Assembly (NCBI GenBank): GCA_900544685.1
Contig: UQWA01000001.1
Span: forward strand, 144,410 to 208,409
DNA length: 64,000 bases
Direction of reading: 5' to 3'
Origin: an uncultured Lachnospiraceae bacterium
GTDB taxonomy: Bacteria; Bacillota; Clostridia; Lachnospirales; Lachnospiraceae
The position numbers were made by a program, and so were the translations under genes. Shown piece by piece: positions 1 through 8,781 of this stretch. Positions within the stretch are counted from its first letter, which is position 1. Each line of letters starts with the position of its first letter. The notes under the pieces are model-generated. The model worked only from the letters and a program-made list of their open reading frames with translations. It searched no databases and was not told the DNA's origin.

Positions 1-62
1 GCACAGTAAACAGACAGCTTGAAACGGTAATGAGAAAGATAATTACCGATGGGAGGAAAACG

Positions 63-392
63 ATGGAAAACATTTATGCCAGAACCATAGATTTGGGTGA
101 ATATAAACCGGAACCGGATGATGACCGGATCATCTGCAGATGCGAGGAGGTCACCAAAGGAGAGATCCGCAGAGCCGTGCATGACGGCATGTATACCATT
201 ACGGAGATCCGAAGATATCTGCGCAGCGGCATGGGACTTTGCCAGGGACAGACCTGTGCGAAGCTGGTAAAAGGAATTGTGGCAAGGGAACTGGGAGTTT
301 CCCCGGCAGTGCTGACCCCGGCCACATCCAGAGCACCTATGAGACCACTGGAAATGAAGATTTTTGCAAAGGAAGGTGAGGAAGATGAATAA
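63..392 (+). CDS. BFD-type [2Fe-2S] small subunit of an amine/opine-type oxidase
   Basis: This 109-residue protein carries a CxC motif (ICRCEEV) followed about 35 residues later by a CxxxxC motif (GLCQGQTC), the four-cysteine pattern of the Fer2_BFD [2Fe-2S] domain. Such small proteins are electron-transfer subunits of multi-subunit FAD oxidases (HcnABC, opine oxidase and D-hydroxyproline dehydrogenase types). The start at 63 is preferred over an in-frame ATG at 30 because GGGAGG lies about 6 bases before it. It overlaps the next gene, an FAD oxidoreductase, by 8 bases, so the two are probably one enzyme. The large FAD/NAD subunit expected upstream would lie before the window; only a few bases of any upstream gene are present. 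The physiological substrate is unknown. Confidence 0.85.
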   Translation: MENIYARTIDLGEYKPEPDDDRIICRCEEVTKGEIRRAVHDGMYTITEIRRYLRSGMGLCQGQTCAKLVKGIVARELGVSPAVLTPATSRAPMRPLEMKIFAKEGEEDE

Positions 393-1512
393 AACAGCAG
401 ATGTGATTATCATAGGTAGCGGCGTCATCGGATGTGCCACTGCTTACTATCTTGCAAAAAAAGGAACTTCCGTCATCGTTCTGGATAAAGATGAGAATAT
501 TGGAAACGGAGGATCTGCCAGAAACGGCGGCGGGGTCCGTCAGTCGGGACGAGATCCAAGGGAACTGCCGCTGGCCATGTATGCAGTAAACAATCTGTGG
601 CCGACTCTTTCCGAGGAACTGGGCGTAAACGTAGAATACCACAAAGAAGGCAACTTACGACTTGGCAAGACGGAGCATCATCTGGAGATCCTTCAGGGAC
701 TGACAGACCGGGCAATTGCCTGTGGACTGGATGTGCGGATGATCGACGGTGCAGAAGTCCGTGCCATCAATCTATATTTAAGTGATGAAGTCATCGGAGC
801 CAGCTGGTGTGCCACAGACGGACATGCCAATCCGCTGATGACCACCCTTGGTTATTACCGGGCAGCGAGAAGACTTGGGGTACAGTTTTACACAGGGGAA
901 GAAGTGACAGGGCTTCAGACCATAAAAGGAAAAGCCCGGAGAGTGATTACAAAAAAGAACGTATTCGAAGGCGAGAAAATCATCGTGGCAGCAGGTTATG
1001 AAAGCCGCTGGATTCTGGAAAGTGTGGGAATCGACATTCCAATGTCCAAGGATCTCATCGAAGCACTGGTAACAGAAGCAGAGGCGCCGATGTTTCCACA
1101 GATGCTGGGAACTGCAGATGCTGACTTTTACGGACATCAGACCGACCATGGTTCCTTCGTATTCGGAGGTGCTTCCGGATTCGAGACGGTGAACAAAGAC
1201 AATGGTCATAATATGACTTCCAGTATTACAGCACCATGTATCTGCCGCGGTATCATGAAATATATTCCGAAACTGGCGAATGCCAAGATTGTCCGTACCT
1301 GGGCAGGATATGAAGATGTATCTGCAGACGGCGTACCGGTGCTGGGAGAGATCAAAGAAATTCCAGGACTGATTACCGCCTGTGCTTTCACCGGACATGG
1401 ATTTGGCATTTCCCCGATCGTGGGAACCCTGCTGGCCGAAATCGCCAGAGAAGAAAAAACCACTCTGGATCTGTCGGCTTTCCGCTACGACCGATTCAAA
1501 GCGGTAATTTAA
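385..1512 (+). CDS. FAD-dependent oxidoreductase, DAO family (sarcosine/opine/D-hydroxyproline oxidase beta-type)
   Basis: The 375-residue product starts with a Rossmann dinucleotide site (GSGVIG, residues 11-16) and has the DAO-fold ending with a conserved FTGHGFGISP segment that contacts FAD. The glycine-rich ARNGGGVRQ stretch near residue 45 is typical of the sarcosine oxidase beta and opine oxidase B group. It would oxidise a secondary amine or N-alkylated or D-amino acid and pass electrons to the [2Fe-2S] subunit encoded immediately upstream (8-base overlap). The start at 385 is chosen because a GGTGAGGAAG ribosome site sits directly upstream. The downstream ornithine-cyclodeaminase-like gene suggests an amino-acid-derived substrate. 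Family assignment is firm; the substrate is inferred only from context. Confidence 0.85.
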   Translation: MNKTADVIIIGSGVIGCATAYYLAKKGTSVIVLDKDENIGNGGSARNGGGVRQSGRDPRELPLAMYAVNNLWPTLSEELGVNVEYHKEGNLRLGKTEHHLEILQGLTDRAIACGLDVRMIDGAEVRAINLYLSDEVIGASWCATDGHANPLMTTLGYYRAARRLGVQFYTGEEVTGLQTIKGKARRVITKKNVFEGEKIIVAAGYESRWILESVGIDIPMSKDLIEALVTEAEAPMFPQMLGTADADFYGHQTDHGSFVFGGASGFETVNKDNGHNMTSSITAPCICRGIMKYIPKLANAKIVRTWAGYEDVSADGVPVLGEIKEIPGLITACAFTGHGFGISPIVGTLLAEIAREEKTTLDLSAFRYDRFKAVI

Positions 1513-1543
1513 GAAATGCATAAATAACTCCACTTATTTCAGT

Positions 1544-1608
1544 GTGACACATAATATTCCGCGTGCTATACTCAGCATAAAGTTGAAGGTTTTCGACTGC
1601 TGAGTAGA
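1544..1608 (+). promoter_or_regulatory. Promoter with dyad over the transcription start
   Basis: GTGACA (1544-1549) and TATACT (1567-1572) are separated by 17 bases, a good sigma-A promoter for the gene at 1644. A perfect 9-base dyad, TACTCAGCA (1569-1577) against TGCTGAGTA (1600-1608), with an inner arm AGTTGAA/TTCGACT, begins inside the -10 box and spans the predicted start. Because the left arm is upstream of +1 it would not be fully transcribed, so it is more likely an operator than a terminator. The AraC-type regulator at 2882 is a possible ligand, which is inference. Confidence 0.6.
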
Positions 1609-1643
1609 TTTTGGAAAATAGATTCAGCAAAGGAGACGTTCAA

Positions 1644-2771
1644 ATGGATGCAAAAATTGATTTTTTATATTTAAGTGAAGAAGATATGATCAAAGCAGGT
1701 GTCAAGGATATGGCTTCCTGTGTGGAGGTGATGGAAGATCTGCTCATTACCCTGTACAAAGGGGATTACGTAATGGGCGGTGCCAATCACAATTCTCACG
1801 GCTGCATGATCATGTTCCCGGATGATCCCCAGTTCGAGGGAATGCCAAAGAATGCAGATGACCGCAGATTCATGGCTATGCCGGCTTACCTTGGCGGAAG
1901 ATATCAGATGGCAGGTATGAAATGGTATGGATCAAACGTAGACAACAAGAAGAAAGGTCTGCCGCGATCCATTCTGATGATGATGTTAAATGATAAAGAT
2001 ACCGGAGCACCGCTTGCATTGATGTCAGCAAATCTGGTAAGTGCTTACCGTACCGGTGGAATCCCTGGAGTGGGAGCCAAATATCTGGCCCGAAAAGATG
2101 CAAAGGTGGTATCCATCATAGGACCTGGTGTCATGGGCAAGACTTCACTGGCTGCATTTGTCAGTGTCTGCCCGCAGGTAGATACAGTGAAGATCAAAGG
2201 CAGAAGCCAGAGATCTCTGGATGCTTTTGTGAAGTTCGTAAAAGAAGAACTGCCACAGATTAAGAACATCGAGGTCTGCGATACCGTGGAGGAAGCAGTA
2301 CGGGACAGTGATATCATCAGCTTTACCACAACGGTACGTGATGATGTTTCCTCCTTCCCTTATATCAGCGGGGACTGGATCAAAAAAGGCGCACTGATCA
2401 GCATGCCGTCCGCAGCCAGATTTGACGATGATTTTCTGGCAGGATGCAAGCTGGTAGTGGACAATTCCAAACTGTACGAAGCCTGGGAAGAGGAATATCC
2501 ATACCCGACTTATCCACAGGTACAGATCATCGGAACCAAATTCACAGATTTAAAACATGACGGAAAAGTCAAGGCAGAAGATATTATAGATATCACAGAT
2601 ATCATTGAAAAACGGCGCCCGGGACGGGAAAGTGATGATGAAATCATTGTTTACTCTGTAGGCGGCATGCCGGTAGAAGACATTGCATGGGGCGGCACGG
2701 TATACCGCAATGCGGTGAAAATGGGAATCGGAATCAAGCTGCCATTATGGGAAAAACCAGAGATGGCATAG
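1644..2771 (+). CDS. Ornithine cyclodeaminase / mu-crystallin family protein
   Basis: This 375-residue protein has the family's N-terminal dimerisation part, the conserved LVSAYRTGG segment near residue 131, and a Rossmann nucleotide site (GPGVMG, residues 160-165). Family members are NAD(P)-dependent enzymes that cyclodeaminate ornithine or reduce imines such as delta-1-pyrroline-2-carboxylate. I recall close relatives from Clostridia being labelled 'tyramine oxidase subunit B', a name I cannot verify functionally. The start at 1644 follows AAAGGAG with 8-base spacing, and an in-frame ATG at 1611 lacks such a site. It has its own promoter but sits directly after the oxidase subunits, suggesting that it handles the imine or amino acid they produce. 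Assignment to the family is confident; the reaction is not. Confidence 0.8.
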   Translation: MDAKIDFLYLSEEDMIKAGVKDMASCVEVMEDLLITLYKGDYVMGGANHNSHGCMIMFPDDPQFEGMPKNADDRRFMAMPAYLGGRYQMAGMKWYGSNVDNKKKGLPRSILMMMLNDKDTGAPLALMSANLVSAYRTGGIPGVGAKYLARKDAKVVSIIGPGVMGKTSLAAFVSVCPQVDTVKIKGRSQRSLDAFVKFVKEELPQIKNIEVCDTVEEAVRDSDIISFTTTVRDDVSSFPYISGDWIKKGALISMPSAARFDDDFLAGCKLVVDNSKLYEAWEEEYPYPTYPQVQIIGTKFTDLKHDGKVKAEDIIDITDIIEKRRPGRESDDEIIVYSVGGMPVEDIAWGGTVYRNAVKMGIGIKLPLWEKPEMA

Positions 2772-2881
2772 AAGTCAAAAAACAATAGACAGAACCCACC
2801 ATAAGATGATGACAAGATCCGACTAAAAATGCTCCGATCAATCCCAGATCATGCTGCAAAACATGTACAGGAGAAAGGATT

Positions 2882-3751
2882 ATGGACGAAAAGAAGATTG
2901 TCACTCCGGTTCAGCCCTATCTCAGACTGGATGCAGAGGACTACAAAGAGATTCTGAACAAACGGATGGGGATTTCCAGTTTTTATGAATTTCAGGTAAA
3001 GGATCCGGAGCAGAGTTGTTTTAAGGCTGTGCCGGATGGAAGCACGGATCTGGTCTTTGGAATCGGAGAAAAAGATGTAAAAGTGTTGATTGGCGGGACA
3101 GTTCTGAGAGCCAAGAACTGGGACTTTGATGACGGACGATATTATTTCGGAGCCAGATTCCTGCCGGGAAGATGTATTCTTCCCAAAGATCTTTCCATTC
3201 AGGATGTGGTGAATAACGACGTGGAGATTGACCTGAATGATTATGGAGCAGGACTGACGGACAGGATTGCTGAGGCAGAAGATGTGGAGCAGAGAGCGCA
3301 GATACTGATGTCTTATCTTTCAGAGAATCAGAAAGGCAGTTGCCGGGATGGAGCGCATACACTGGAAGAATATATGAGGCAGCGCATTTATGCTACAAAG
3401 GGGAACATCACCATTGGGATGCTTAGCAGAGAAACAGGGTATTCCGAATGTTACATCCGCAGGATTTTCAAGCAGATACACGGCATTTCACCGAAGGAAT
3501 TTGAACGGTTCATCCGGTTTCAGGCATTTTTAAATGAGATCACAGCCACGCCGGGAGAAGCAGACAGCGAAGAGACTGCATTGAACTGCGGATATTACGA
3601 TCAGTCCCATATGTTAAAAGATTTCCGGGCATTCGCAGGAACCACGCCGGAGAAGTATAAGAAGAGAATTTGTGATGGCAGTGCCAGAAGGGCTGACCAT
3701 ACAACAATAAATAAACAGAAGGAGAATACTCATGGAATTATCAAGAATTGA
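2882..3751 (+). CDS. AraC-family transcriptional regulator
   Basis: The 289-residue protein ends in a double helix-turn-helix AraC domain (about residues 165-265), recognisable from SRETGYSECYIRRIFKQ and the second-helix region ending with GTTPEKYKKR. The N-terminal half resembles the beta-barrel sensor of AraC proteins of the DUF6597 type, with the segment GSTDLVFGIG. It probably controls the surrounding amine or amino-acid genes, perhaps through the dyad at 1569-1608. Its 3' end overlaps the next gene (PII) by 20 bases in another frame, so the two are translationally linked. A GGAGAAAGGATT ribosome site precedes the ATG. Confidence 0.85.
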   Translation: MDEKKIVTPVQPYLRLDAEDYKEILNKRMGISSFYEFQVKDPEQSCFKAVPDGSTDLVFGIGEKDVKVLIGGTVLRAKNWDFDDGRYYFGARFLPGRCILPKDLSIQDVVNNDVEIDLNDYGAGLTDRIAEAEDVEQRAQILMSYLSENQKGSCRDGAHTLEEYMRQRIYATKGNITIGMLSRETGYSECYIRRIFKQIHGISPKEFERFIRFQAFLNEITATPGEADSEETALNCGYYDQSHMLKDFRAFAGTTPEKYKKRICDGSARRADHTTINKQKENTHGIIKN

Positions 3752-4076
3752 AATCATCACAGGAATGTCAAAATTCAATGGTCTGAAATCTGCTTTAAGC
3801 AAAGCAGGGGTTCGTGGTATGACCGTGACTCAGGTACTGGGATGCGGGATTGAAAAAGGTACGAAAGAATATGAGGTAGAAGAAAATTACGAGATGGAAC
3901 TCCTTCCGAAGCAGCAGATTGCTGTAGTAGTGGAAAAATCTAAGGTTCCGGCTATCGTAGAACTGATCAAACAGGAACTCTACACCGGACATATCGGTGA
4001 CGGTAAGATTTTTGTATACGATATCACCAATGTAATCCGGGTACGTACCGGGGATGAAGGAATCGATGCCCTGTAG
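3732..4076 (+). CDS. PII-family nitrogen regulatory protein
   Basis: This 114-residue protein is a clear PII (GlnB/GlnK-like) signal transducer. It shows the T-loop region (EKGTKEYEVEENYE, with Tyr53 at the place of the uridylylated tyrosine of GlnB), the LLPKQQIAVVV strand, the B-loop TGHIGDGKIFVYD and the C-loop RVRTGDEG. PII trimers sense ATP/ADP and 2-oxoglutarate and bind partner transporters or enzymes. The T-loop is acidic and unlike that of canonical GlnB. There is no amtB next to it; instead it overlaps an AraC gene and precedes a broken amino acid permease, which suggests that its partner was that permease or the oxidase pathway (inference). The start is preceded by GGAG. Confidence 0.88.
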   Translation: MELSRIEIITGMSKFNGLKSALSKAGVRGMTVTQVLGCGIEKGTKEYEVEENYEMELLPKQQIAVVVEKSKVPAIVELIKQELYTGHIGDGKIFVYDITNVIRVRTGDEGIDAL

Positions 4077-4126
4077 AGCGGTAGAATCGTCAGCAGGTAC
4101 ATTCGATAAATGAGGAGTGAGTAAGG

Positions 4127-5249
4127 ATGGAAGAAAAAGACAGAACCCTGGGACTGCGAAGTGTTGTCTCGATTTCTGTGGGTCTGGTCATTGCCACCAG
4201 TTGTCTGGCCCAATACACACTGGCCTGTCTCGGACCATTCCCCACACTGATTTCCATGGTGGGGGGATATGTTTGCAAAGATCCAGGATCTGGTAGCATT
4301 TCTTCTGGTAGGTTCTATGCTGATTATGGGAATCATCGGAATGTTTGGATTGGGAACTGGTGCGATGGTGCAGCAGCCATACAGTATGGCTGCAGACTGG
4401 AAAGAAGTGGTATCCATGGTGGCAGTGGCATTCTGGCTGTTCATAGGAGCAGAATATGTCATTCCGGTATCCAGGAATGTGAAAAATGCGAAACGCAATG
4501 TACCACTTGGTATGATGATAGGTCTGGCACTGATCTGTCTGGTGCAGTCCATTATGGTGCTTGGTTTTCACAATTATACACCATGGGGTGAACTGGAAGC
4601 TTCTGCAGCACCGCACTTGCTGTATGGAGAGAATCTGTTAGGGTCAGCCGGTAAGATCTGGATGACATTTGTAGCGGCGCTGGCAGTAGTCAGCACCCAG
4701 AATTCCACCGTCAACGGACTGGCAGGAATCTGTCAGGGCATGGCCAAAATGAATATGATGCCGAGAATCTTTGCAAAGACCAATAAGCATGGCGTGCCAT
4801 TCTTCGGAGTGATTTTTGTCAGCGTTTTCATTTTCGTATTTGCAGCACTCAGCGATGGATCTTCCGAAGCAATATCCTTCCTGATTCTGGTAGGCTCCGT
4901 GTTCTGGATGATCTCATACATCTTTGCGCATTTGGATGTACTGATCCTGCGTCATCGCCTGCCAAAGGCACCGCGCTCCTTCAAAGTACCGTGTGGACCG
5001 CTGTTCCCGTGCATCGGCATTGCGGGCACTGTATACATGATCCTGAACATCTCAACCGATCCGACAGAACGCATGATGATCTGGCTGGTCACCGGCATCA
5101 CCTTCCTGGTGCTGGGCATCTATTCCTTCTTCTGGATTCGCATCAAGATGAAAATGCCGGTATTCAAAAGCGTGCCGATCCAGAAAGTGATGGCAATGGA
5201 AAACAGCATGTATTATACTATCCGTAAACGCAGGGGACTGTGGAGATAA
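4127..5249 (+). pseudogene. APC-family amino acid permease, internally deleted and frameshifted
   Basis: Two frames together encode recognisable parts of one APC-superfamily permease. The first (from 4127, good ribosome site GAGGAGTGAG) gives the N-terminus and first membrane helix (GLRSVVSISVGLVIATSCL) and then a short QYTLACLGP piece. The second (from about 4266) gives DMFAKIQDLVAFLLVGSM and the remaining helices to 5249. Joined, this is about 375 residues, against roughly 450-480 for the family, and about two helices plus loops are absent. The frame change falls at GGGGGGATATGTTTG (4261-4275). Short-repeat deletion between two GGATATG-like codon strings would explain both the loss and the frame, though a one-base error in the G6 run is also possible. 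The permease is probably non-functional. Confidence 0.75.
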
Positions 5250-5264
5250 ACAGGAGGATAAATC

Positions 5265-6470
5265 ATGCAGGCATTTACACAATATACACCAACCAGAATT
5301 GTATTTGGAAAGGACACAGAACATCAGGCAGGAAGCCTGGCAAAGCAGGTGGGAGCCACAAGAGTATTTGTCATATATGGCGGAGGAAGCGTAGTCAGGA
5401 GCGGGCTGCTGGAACGCGTAACCACATCGCTTTCAGAAGCAGGACTTGAATGGATGGCAGCAGGCGGTGTGAAACCGAATCCGCGTCTGTCATTTGCAAG
5501 AGAATGTGTGGAAAAATCAAAGGAATTCGGAACAGATTTTGTGCTTGCCATTGGCGGAGGCAGTGTAATTGATACAGGAAAGGCTATTGCACACGGAACT
5601 GCGAATCCGGATACTGATATCTGGGATTTCTGGACAGGAAAGCAGAAAGTAACCAGATCCCTGCCGGTGGGAGTGGTGTTGACACTGTCGGCAGCAGGAA
5701 GTGAAACCAGTGACTCAGCAGTGCTGACTGATGAAGAAACTCATGAAAAACGTGGAATGGCGACGGATTTTAACAGACCGGCATTTGCAATTATGAATCC
5801 GGAACTGACCTTCACTTTGCCAAAATATCAGGTGGGATGTGGAATTGTAGATATCTGTATGCACACACTGGATCGCTATTTTACAAAATCAGAACACAAT
5901 GAACTGACGGATGAGATTGCAGAAGGATTGCTTCGCACGGTAATCCGTAATGGAAAGATAGCCATAAAAGATGCTCATAATTATGATGCCATGAGTGAAC
6001 TGATGTGGGCAGGAAGTCTGTCTCATAATGGTCTGACAGGGCTGGGCGCACAGAAAGACTTCGCGGTGCATCAGCTGGGACATGAATTAAGCTCCAGATT
6101 CGACCTGGCACATGGAGCCAGCCTTTCCGCAGTATGGGAATCCTGGGCATTGTATGTATACCAGGAAAAACCGGAGCGATTTGCCCAGTATGCCAGAAGG
6201 GTATGGAATGTAAAAGAAGATGACACAGAAAAAGCTGCATTAGAAGGAATCCGGCAGACCGTAGATTACTTCAAGTCACTGGATATGCCAACTTGCTTTG
6301 GGGAAGCAGAGGGAGTCGGAGTACAGAGTGACGAGACCCTTCATGCCATGGCACATAGCTGCACCTATGGTGGCGTCAGGACAATAGGATCCTTCCATGT
6401 GTGCGATGAAAAGGATATCTATAAGATTTATAAAATGGCGAATAAGAATTGCAAATTTTCAGACAGATAA
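5265..6470 (+). CDS. Iron-containing alcohol dehydrogenase (BDH/YqhD type)
   Basis: The 401-residue protein has the NAD(P)-binding GGGSVIDTGKAIA motif near residue 96 and the metal-ligand set of group III alcohol dehydrogenases. This comprises an Asp and His in the GIVDICMHTLDRY region and two histidines in FAVHQLGHELS and FDLAHGASLS. It reduces aldehydes or ketones, or oxidises alcohols, in the cytoplasm, and may dispose of aldehydes released by the oxidase genes upstream. The start follows ACAGGAGG. A strong terminator follows immediately (6478-6503), closing this cluster. Family certain; substrate unknown. Confidence 0.9.
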   Translation: MQAFTQYTPTRIVFGKDTEHQAGSLAKQVGATRVFVIYGGGSVVRSGLLERVTTSLSEAGLEWMAAGGVKPNPRLSFARECVEKSKEFGTDFVLAIGGGSVIDTGKAIAHGTANPDTDIWDFWTGKQKVTRSLPVGVVLTLSAAGSETSDSAVLTDEETHEKRGMATDFNRPAFAIMNPELTFTLPKYQVGCGIVDICMHTLDRYFTKSEHNELTDEIAEGLLRTVIRNGKIAIKDAHNYDAMSELMWAGSLSHNGLTGLGAQKDFAVHQLGHELSSRFDLAHGASLSAVWESWALYVYQEKPERFAQYARRVWNVKEDDTEKAALEGIRQTVDYFKSLDMPTCFGEAEGVGVQSDETLHAMAHSCTYGGVRTIGSFHVCDEKDIYKIYKMANKNCKFSDR

Positions 6471-6477
6471 TTGCGCT

Positions 6478-6503
6478 AAACCATCCGTAAGGATGGTTTT
6501 TTT
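6478..6503 (+). terminator. Intrinsic terminator after the alcohol dehydrogenase
   Basis: AAACCATCC and GGATGGTTT form a perfect 9-base stem around a GTAA loop and are followed by a run of T residues. It lies a few bases after the stop codon at 6470 and separates the first cluster from the next promoter. Confidence 0.9.
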
Positions 6504-6561
6504 GTGCAAAAATACAAATTTTTGTGTTCTTAGTTTGTATAATATTTACTCCGAAAGTGAA

Positions 6562-6608
6562 TTGACAAACACACTGTATAATTGTATGATGAGTATACGT
6601 CATACAAT
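6562..6608 (+). promoter_or_regulatory. Promoter overlapped by a GntR-type operator (site 1)
   Basis: TTGACA (6562-6567) and TATGAT (6585-6590) are spaced by exactly 17 bases. The -10 box is embedded in the left arm of an inverted repeat: ATTGTATGAT (6581-6590), 8 bases, then GTCATACAAT (6599-6608), with one mismatch between arms. The same arrangement recurs at 14443-14489, and a half-site is present at 10101-10110. A repressor bound here would block the promoter. It drives the malic enzyme operon. Confidence 0.75.
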
Positions 6609-6634
6609 TATGAAAATGTGTTGGAGGTTGAAAT

Positions 6635-7810
6635 ATGGACTATGCAAAAGAATCCTTGCGCTTGCATAAAGAGTGGAAGGGAAAAATTGAAGTGATTTCC
6701 AGAGTGCCTGTAGCATCAAAGGAGGACTTATCTCTGGCTTATACCCCAGGTGTAGCACAGGCGTGTCTCGAAATACAGAAGAATATTGACGAAAGTTATG
6801 AACTGACCAGACGACATAATATGTGTCTTGTTGTGACAGATGGAAGCGCTGTATTAGGATTAGGAGACATTGGTCCGGAAGCAGGTATGCCGGTAATGGA
6901 AGGAAAATGTGTATTATTTAAAGCTTTTGGTGATGTAGACGCATTTCCTCTGTGTGTAAAGACGAAAGATGTAGATGAATTTGTCAATACAGTATATTTA
7001 ATATCAGGCAGCTTTGGCGGTGTGAATCTGGAAGATATTTCAGCACCGAGATGTTTTGAAATTGAAAAAAAACTGAAAGAAAAGTGCGATATTCCTATTT
7101 TCCATGATGATCAGCATGGAACTGCAGTAATCACTCTGGCAGGACTGACAAATGCATTAAAGGTAGTCGGAAAGAAAAAAGAGAATGTTCGTATTGTTAT
7201 TAATGGTGCCGGCGCGGCTGCCATTTCGATTACCAGATTGCTTTTATCCGACGGATTTCAGGATATTACGCTTTGTGACAGAAAAGGCGCTATTTATGAA
7301 GGCCGCGAGGATGGTATGAATGCGGTTAAAAATGAAATGGCATTAAGGACAAACAAGGATAAGCGAAAAGGTGCCTTAAAAGATGTTATAGCGGGTGCAG
7401 ATGTATTTATCGGAGTCAGCGCGCCTGGAATGGTGACCACAGAGATGGTAAAAACAATGAATAAAGATTCGATTATTTTTGCCTGCGCCAATCCGACACC
7501 GGAAATATTCCCAGATGATGCGAAAGCAGGAGGAGCAAAGGTTTGTTCTACAGGAAGAAGTGATTATCCAAATCAGATTAATAATGTTCTTGCTTTTCCT
7601 GGTATATTCAGAGGTGCTTTTGATGTACGGGCAAGTGATATCAATGATGAAATGAAAATTGCAGCGGCAAGAGCTCTTGCCGGATTGATTTCTGATGAAG
7701 AACTGAATGAGGATTATATTATACCAAAGGCGTTTGACCCACGTGTTGGAAAGACAGTGGCAGCAGCCGTAGCTGAGGCTGCCAGAAGAACAGGAGTAGC
7801 AAGAATCTGA
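6635..7810 (+). CDS. NAD(P)-dependent malic enzyme
   Basis: The 391-residue protein is a bacterial short-form malic enzyme, which oxidatively decarboxylates malate to pyruvate and CO2. Visible signatures are LAYTPGVAQ near residue 35, GGVNLEDISAPRCF near 128, FHDDQHGTA near 155 with the metal-binding aspartates, and the Rossmann site INGAGAAA near 190. TTGGAGGTTG precedes the start. Its stop codon overlaps the start of the AEC carrier gene (TGATG), so uptake or export of a malate-like acid and its decarboxylation are coupled. Control by the operator at 6581-6608 is inferred from position. Confidence 0.93.
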   Translation: MDYAKESLRLHKEWKGKIEVISRVPVASKEDLSLAYTPGVAQACLEIQKNIDESYELTRRHNMCLVVTDGSAVLGLGDIGPEAGMPVMEGKCVLFKAFGDVDAFPLCVKTKDVDEFVNTVYLISGSFGGVNLEDISAPRCFEIEKKLKEKCDIPIFHDDQHGTAVITLAGLTNALKVVGKKKENVRIVINGAGAAAISITRLLLSDGFQDITLCDRKGAIYEGREDGMNAVKNEMALRTNKDKRKGALKDVIAGADVFIGVSAPGMVTTEMVKTMNKDSIIFACANPTPEIFPDDAKAGGAKVCSTGRSDYPNQINNVLAFPGIFRGAFDVRASDINDEMKIAAARALAGLISDEELNEDYIIPKAFDPRVGKTVAAAVAEAARRTGVARI

Positions 7811-8721
7811 TGAGCGGAAATCTGATGTTTGAGTTGCAGCTTACGATGTTTATTATGCTGGCAATTGGATTTTTCTGTGCAAAACGAGGCATGTTTACGA
7901 AAGAAGGCAGAGAATGCCTGGTCAGTATTTTTATTAATGTGATGATTCCATGCAGTGTTGTTTCCGCATTTTATAAAAATATGACGCAGGATCTTCTTGG
8001 AAAAGGCGGTTTGATGGTTTTGGCATTTACAGCAGACCTGACTTTTTGCTGGTTAATCGGAAAAGTCCTGTATATAAAAATCCGGTCAGATGAACAGGGA
8101 ATTCTGAAATATGCAACAATTATCAGTAATGCGCAGTTTATGGGTTTTCCAATCATTCAGGCAATATTTGGACAGGAAGGTTTGATGCTGGCATCTATGG
8201 CAATGATTCCGTCAACAATTTTTACCTGGACAGTGGCCTTGGCTCAGTTTACATCAATGGATGGAAAAAAGGGAATAAAAAGCGTTCTGAAGCATCCTTG
8301 TTTTCTTGCAGTAGTTGCAGGGATTCTGCTTGGAGCACTGAAGATTCCACTGCCTTCATGTATGGTAGATGTTCTGGATCGTATGGGAAACTGTGTAATG
8401 CCGATAGCAATGCTTATTATAGGTTCTATCCTGGCAGGAGTTAAGGCCAGAAGTATTTTAGACTGGAAATTATATTATTTCAGTGCTATCCGGTTAATAG
8501 GAATTCCGGCTGTAATGTATTTGTTTTTTACAGCGGTAAAATTAGATCCATTGGTGCGCAATGTACTCGTTGTAATGGCTGGTACGCCGGCCGGAACGAT
8601 TACGGCGATGCTTGCGGAAGAGCATGGGGCTAATGCAGAATTTGCGTCCCAGCTTATTCTTGTTTCAACGTTACTTAGTATGATTACCTTGCCAGTTTTG
8701 TATACATTGTTGCAGTTGTAG
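7810..8721 (+). CDS. AEC-family transporter (malate/auxin-type carrier)
   Basis: This 303-residue integral membrane protein has about ten hydrophobic segments and the internal repeat of the auxin efflux carrier family, including NAQFMGFPIIQAIFG and the late GTPAGTITAMLAEE segment. AEC proteins of lactic acid bacteria (MleP type) transport malate, and that role fits here because the start overlaps the malic enzyme stop by one base. The direction of transport and the exact anion cannot be read from sequence. Confidence 0.85.
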   Translation: MSGNLMFELQLTMFIMLAIGFFCAKRGMFTKEGRECLVSIFINVMIPCSVVSAFYKNMTQDLLGKGGLMVLAFTADLTFCWLIGKVLYIKIRSDEQGILKYATIISNAQFMGFPIIQAIFGQEGLMLASMAMIPSTIFTWTVALAQFTSMDGKKGIKSVLKHPCFLAVVAGILLGALKIPLPSCMVDVLDRMGNCVMPIAMLIIGSILAGVKARSILDWKLYYFSAIRLIGIPAVMYLFFTAVKLDPLVRNVLVVMAGTPAGTITAMLAEEHGANAEFASQLILVSTLLSMITLPVLYTLLQL

Positions 8722-8781
8722 AAAAGATCTGGCGATTGAATTTGTGAGCTTTTATTAAGTAGAAATGAGGTAGAAAAGATT

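Noticed and set aside
6562..6582. TTGACA followed by TATAAT at 6577-6582
   Set aside because: The spacer is only 9 bases; the TATGAT at 6585-6590 with a 17-base spacer is the credible -10.
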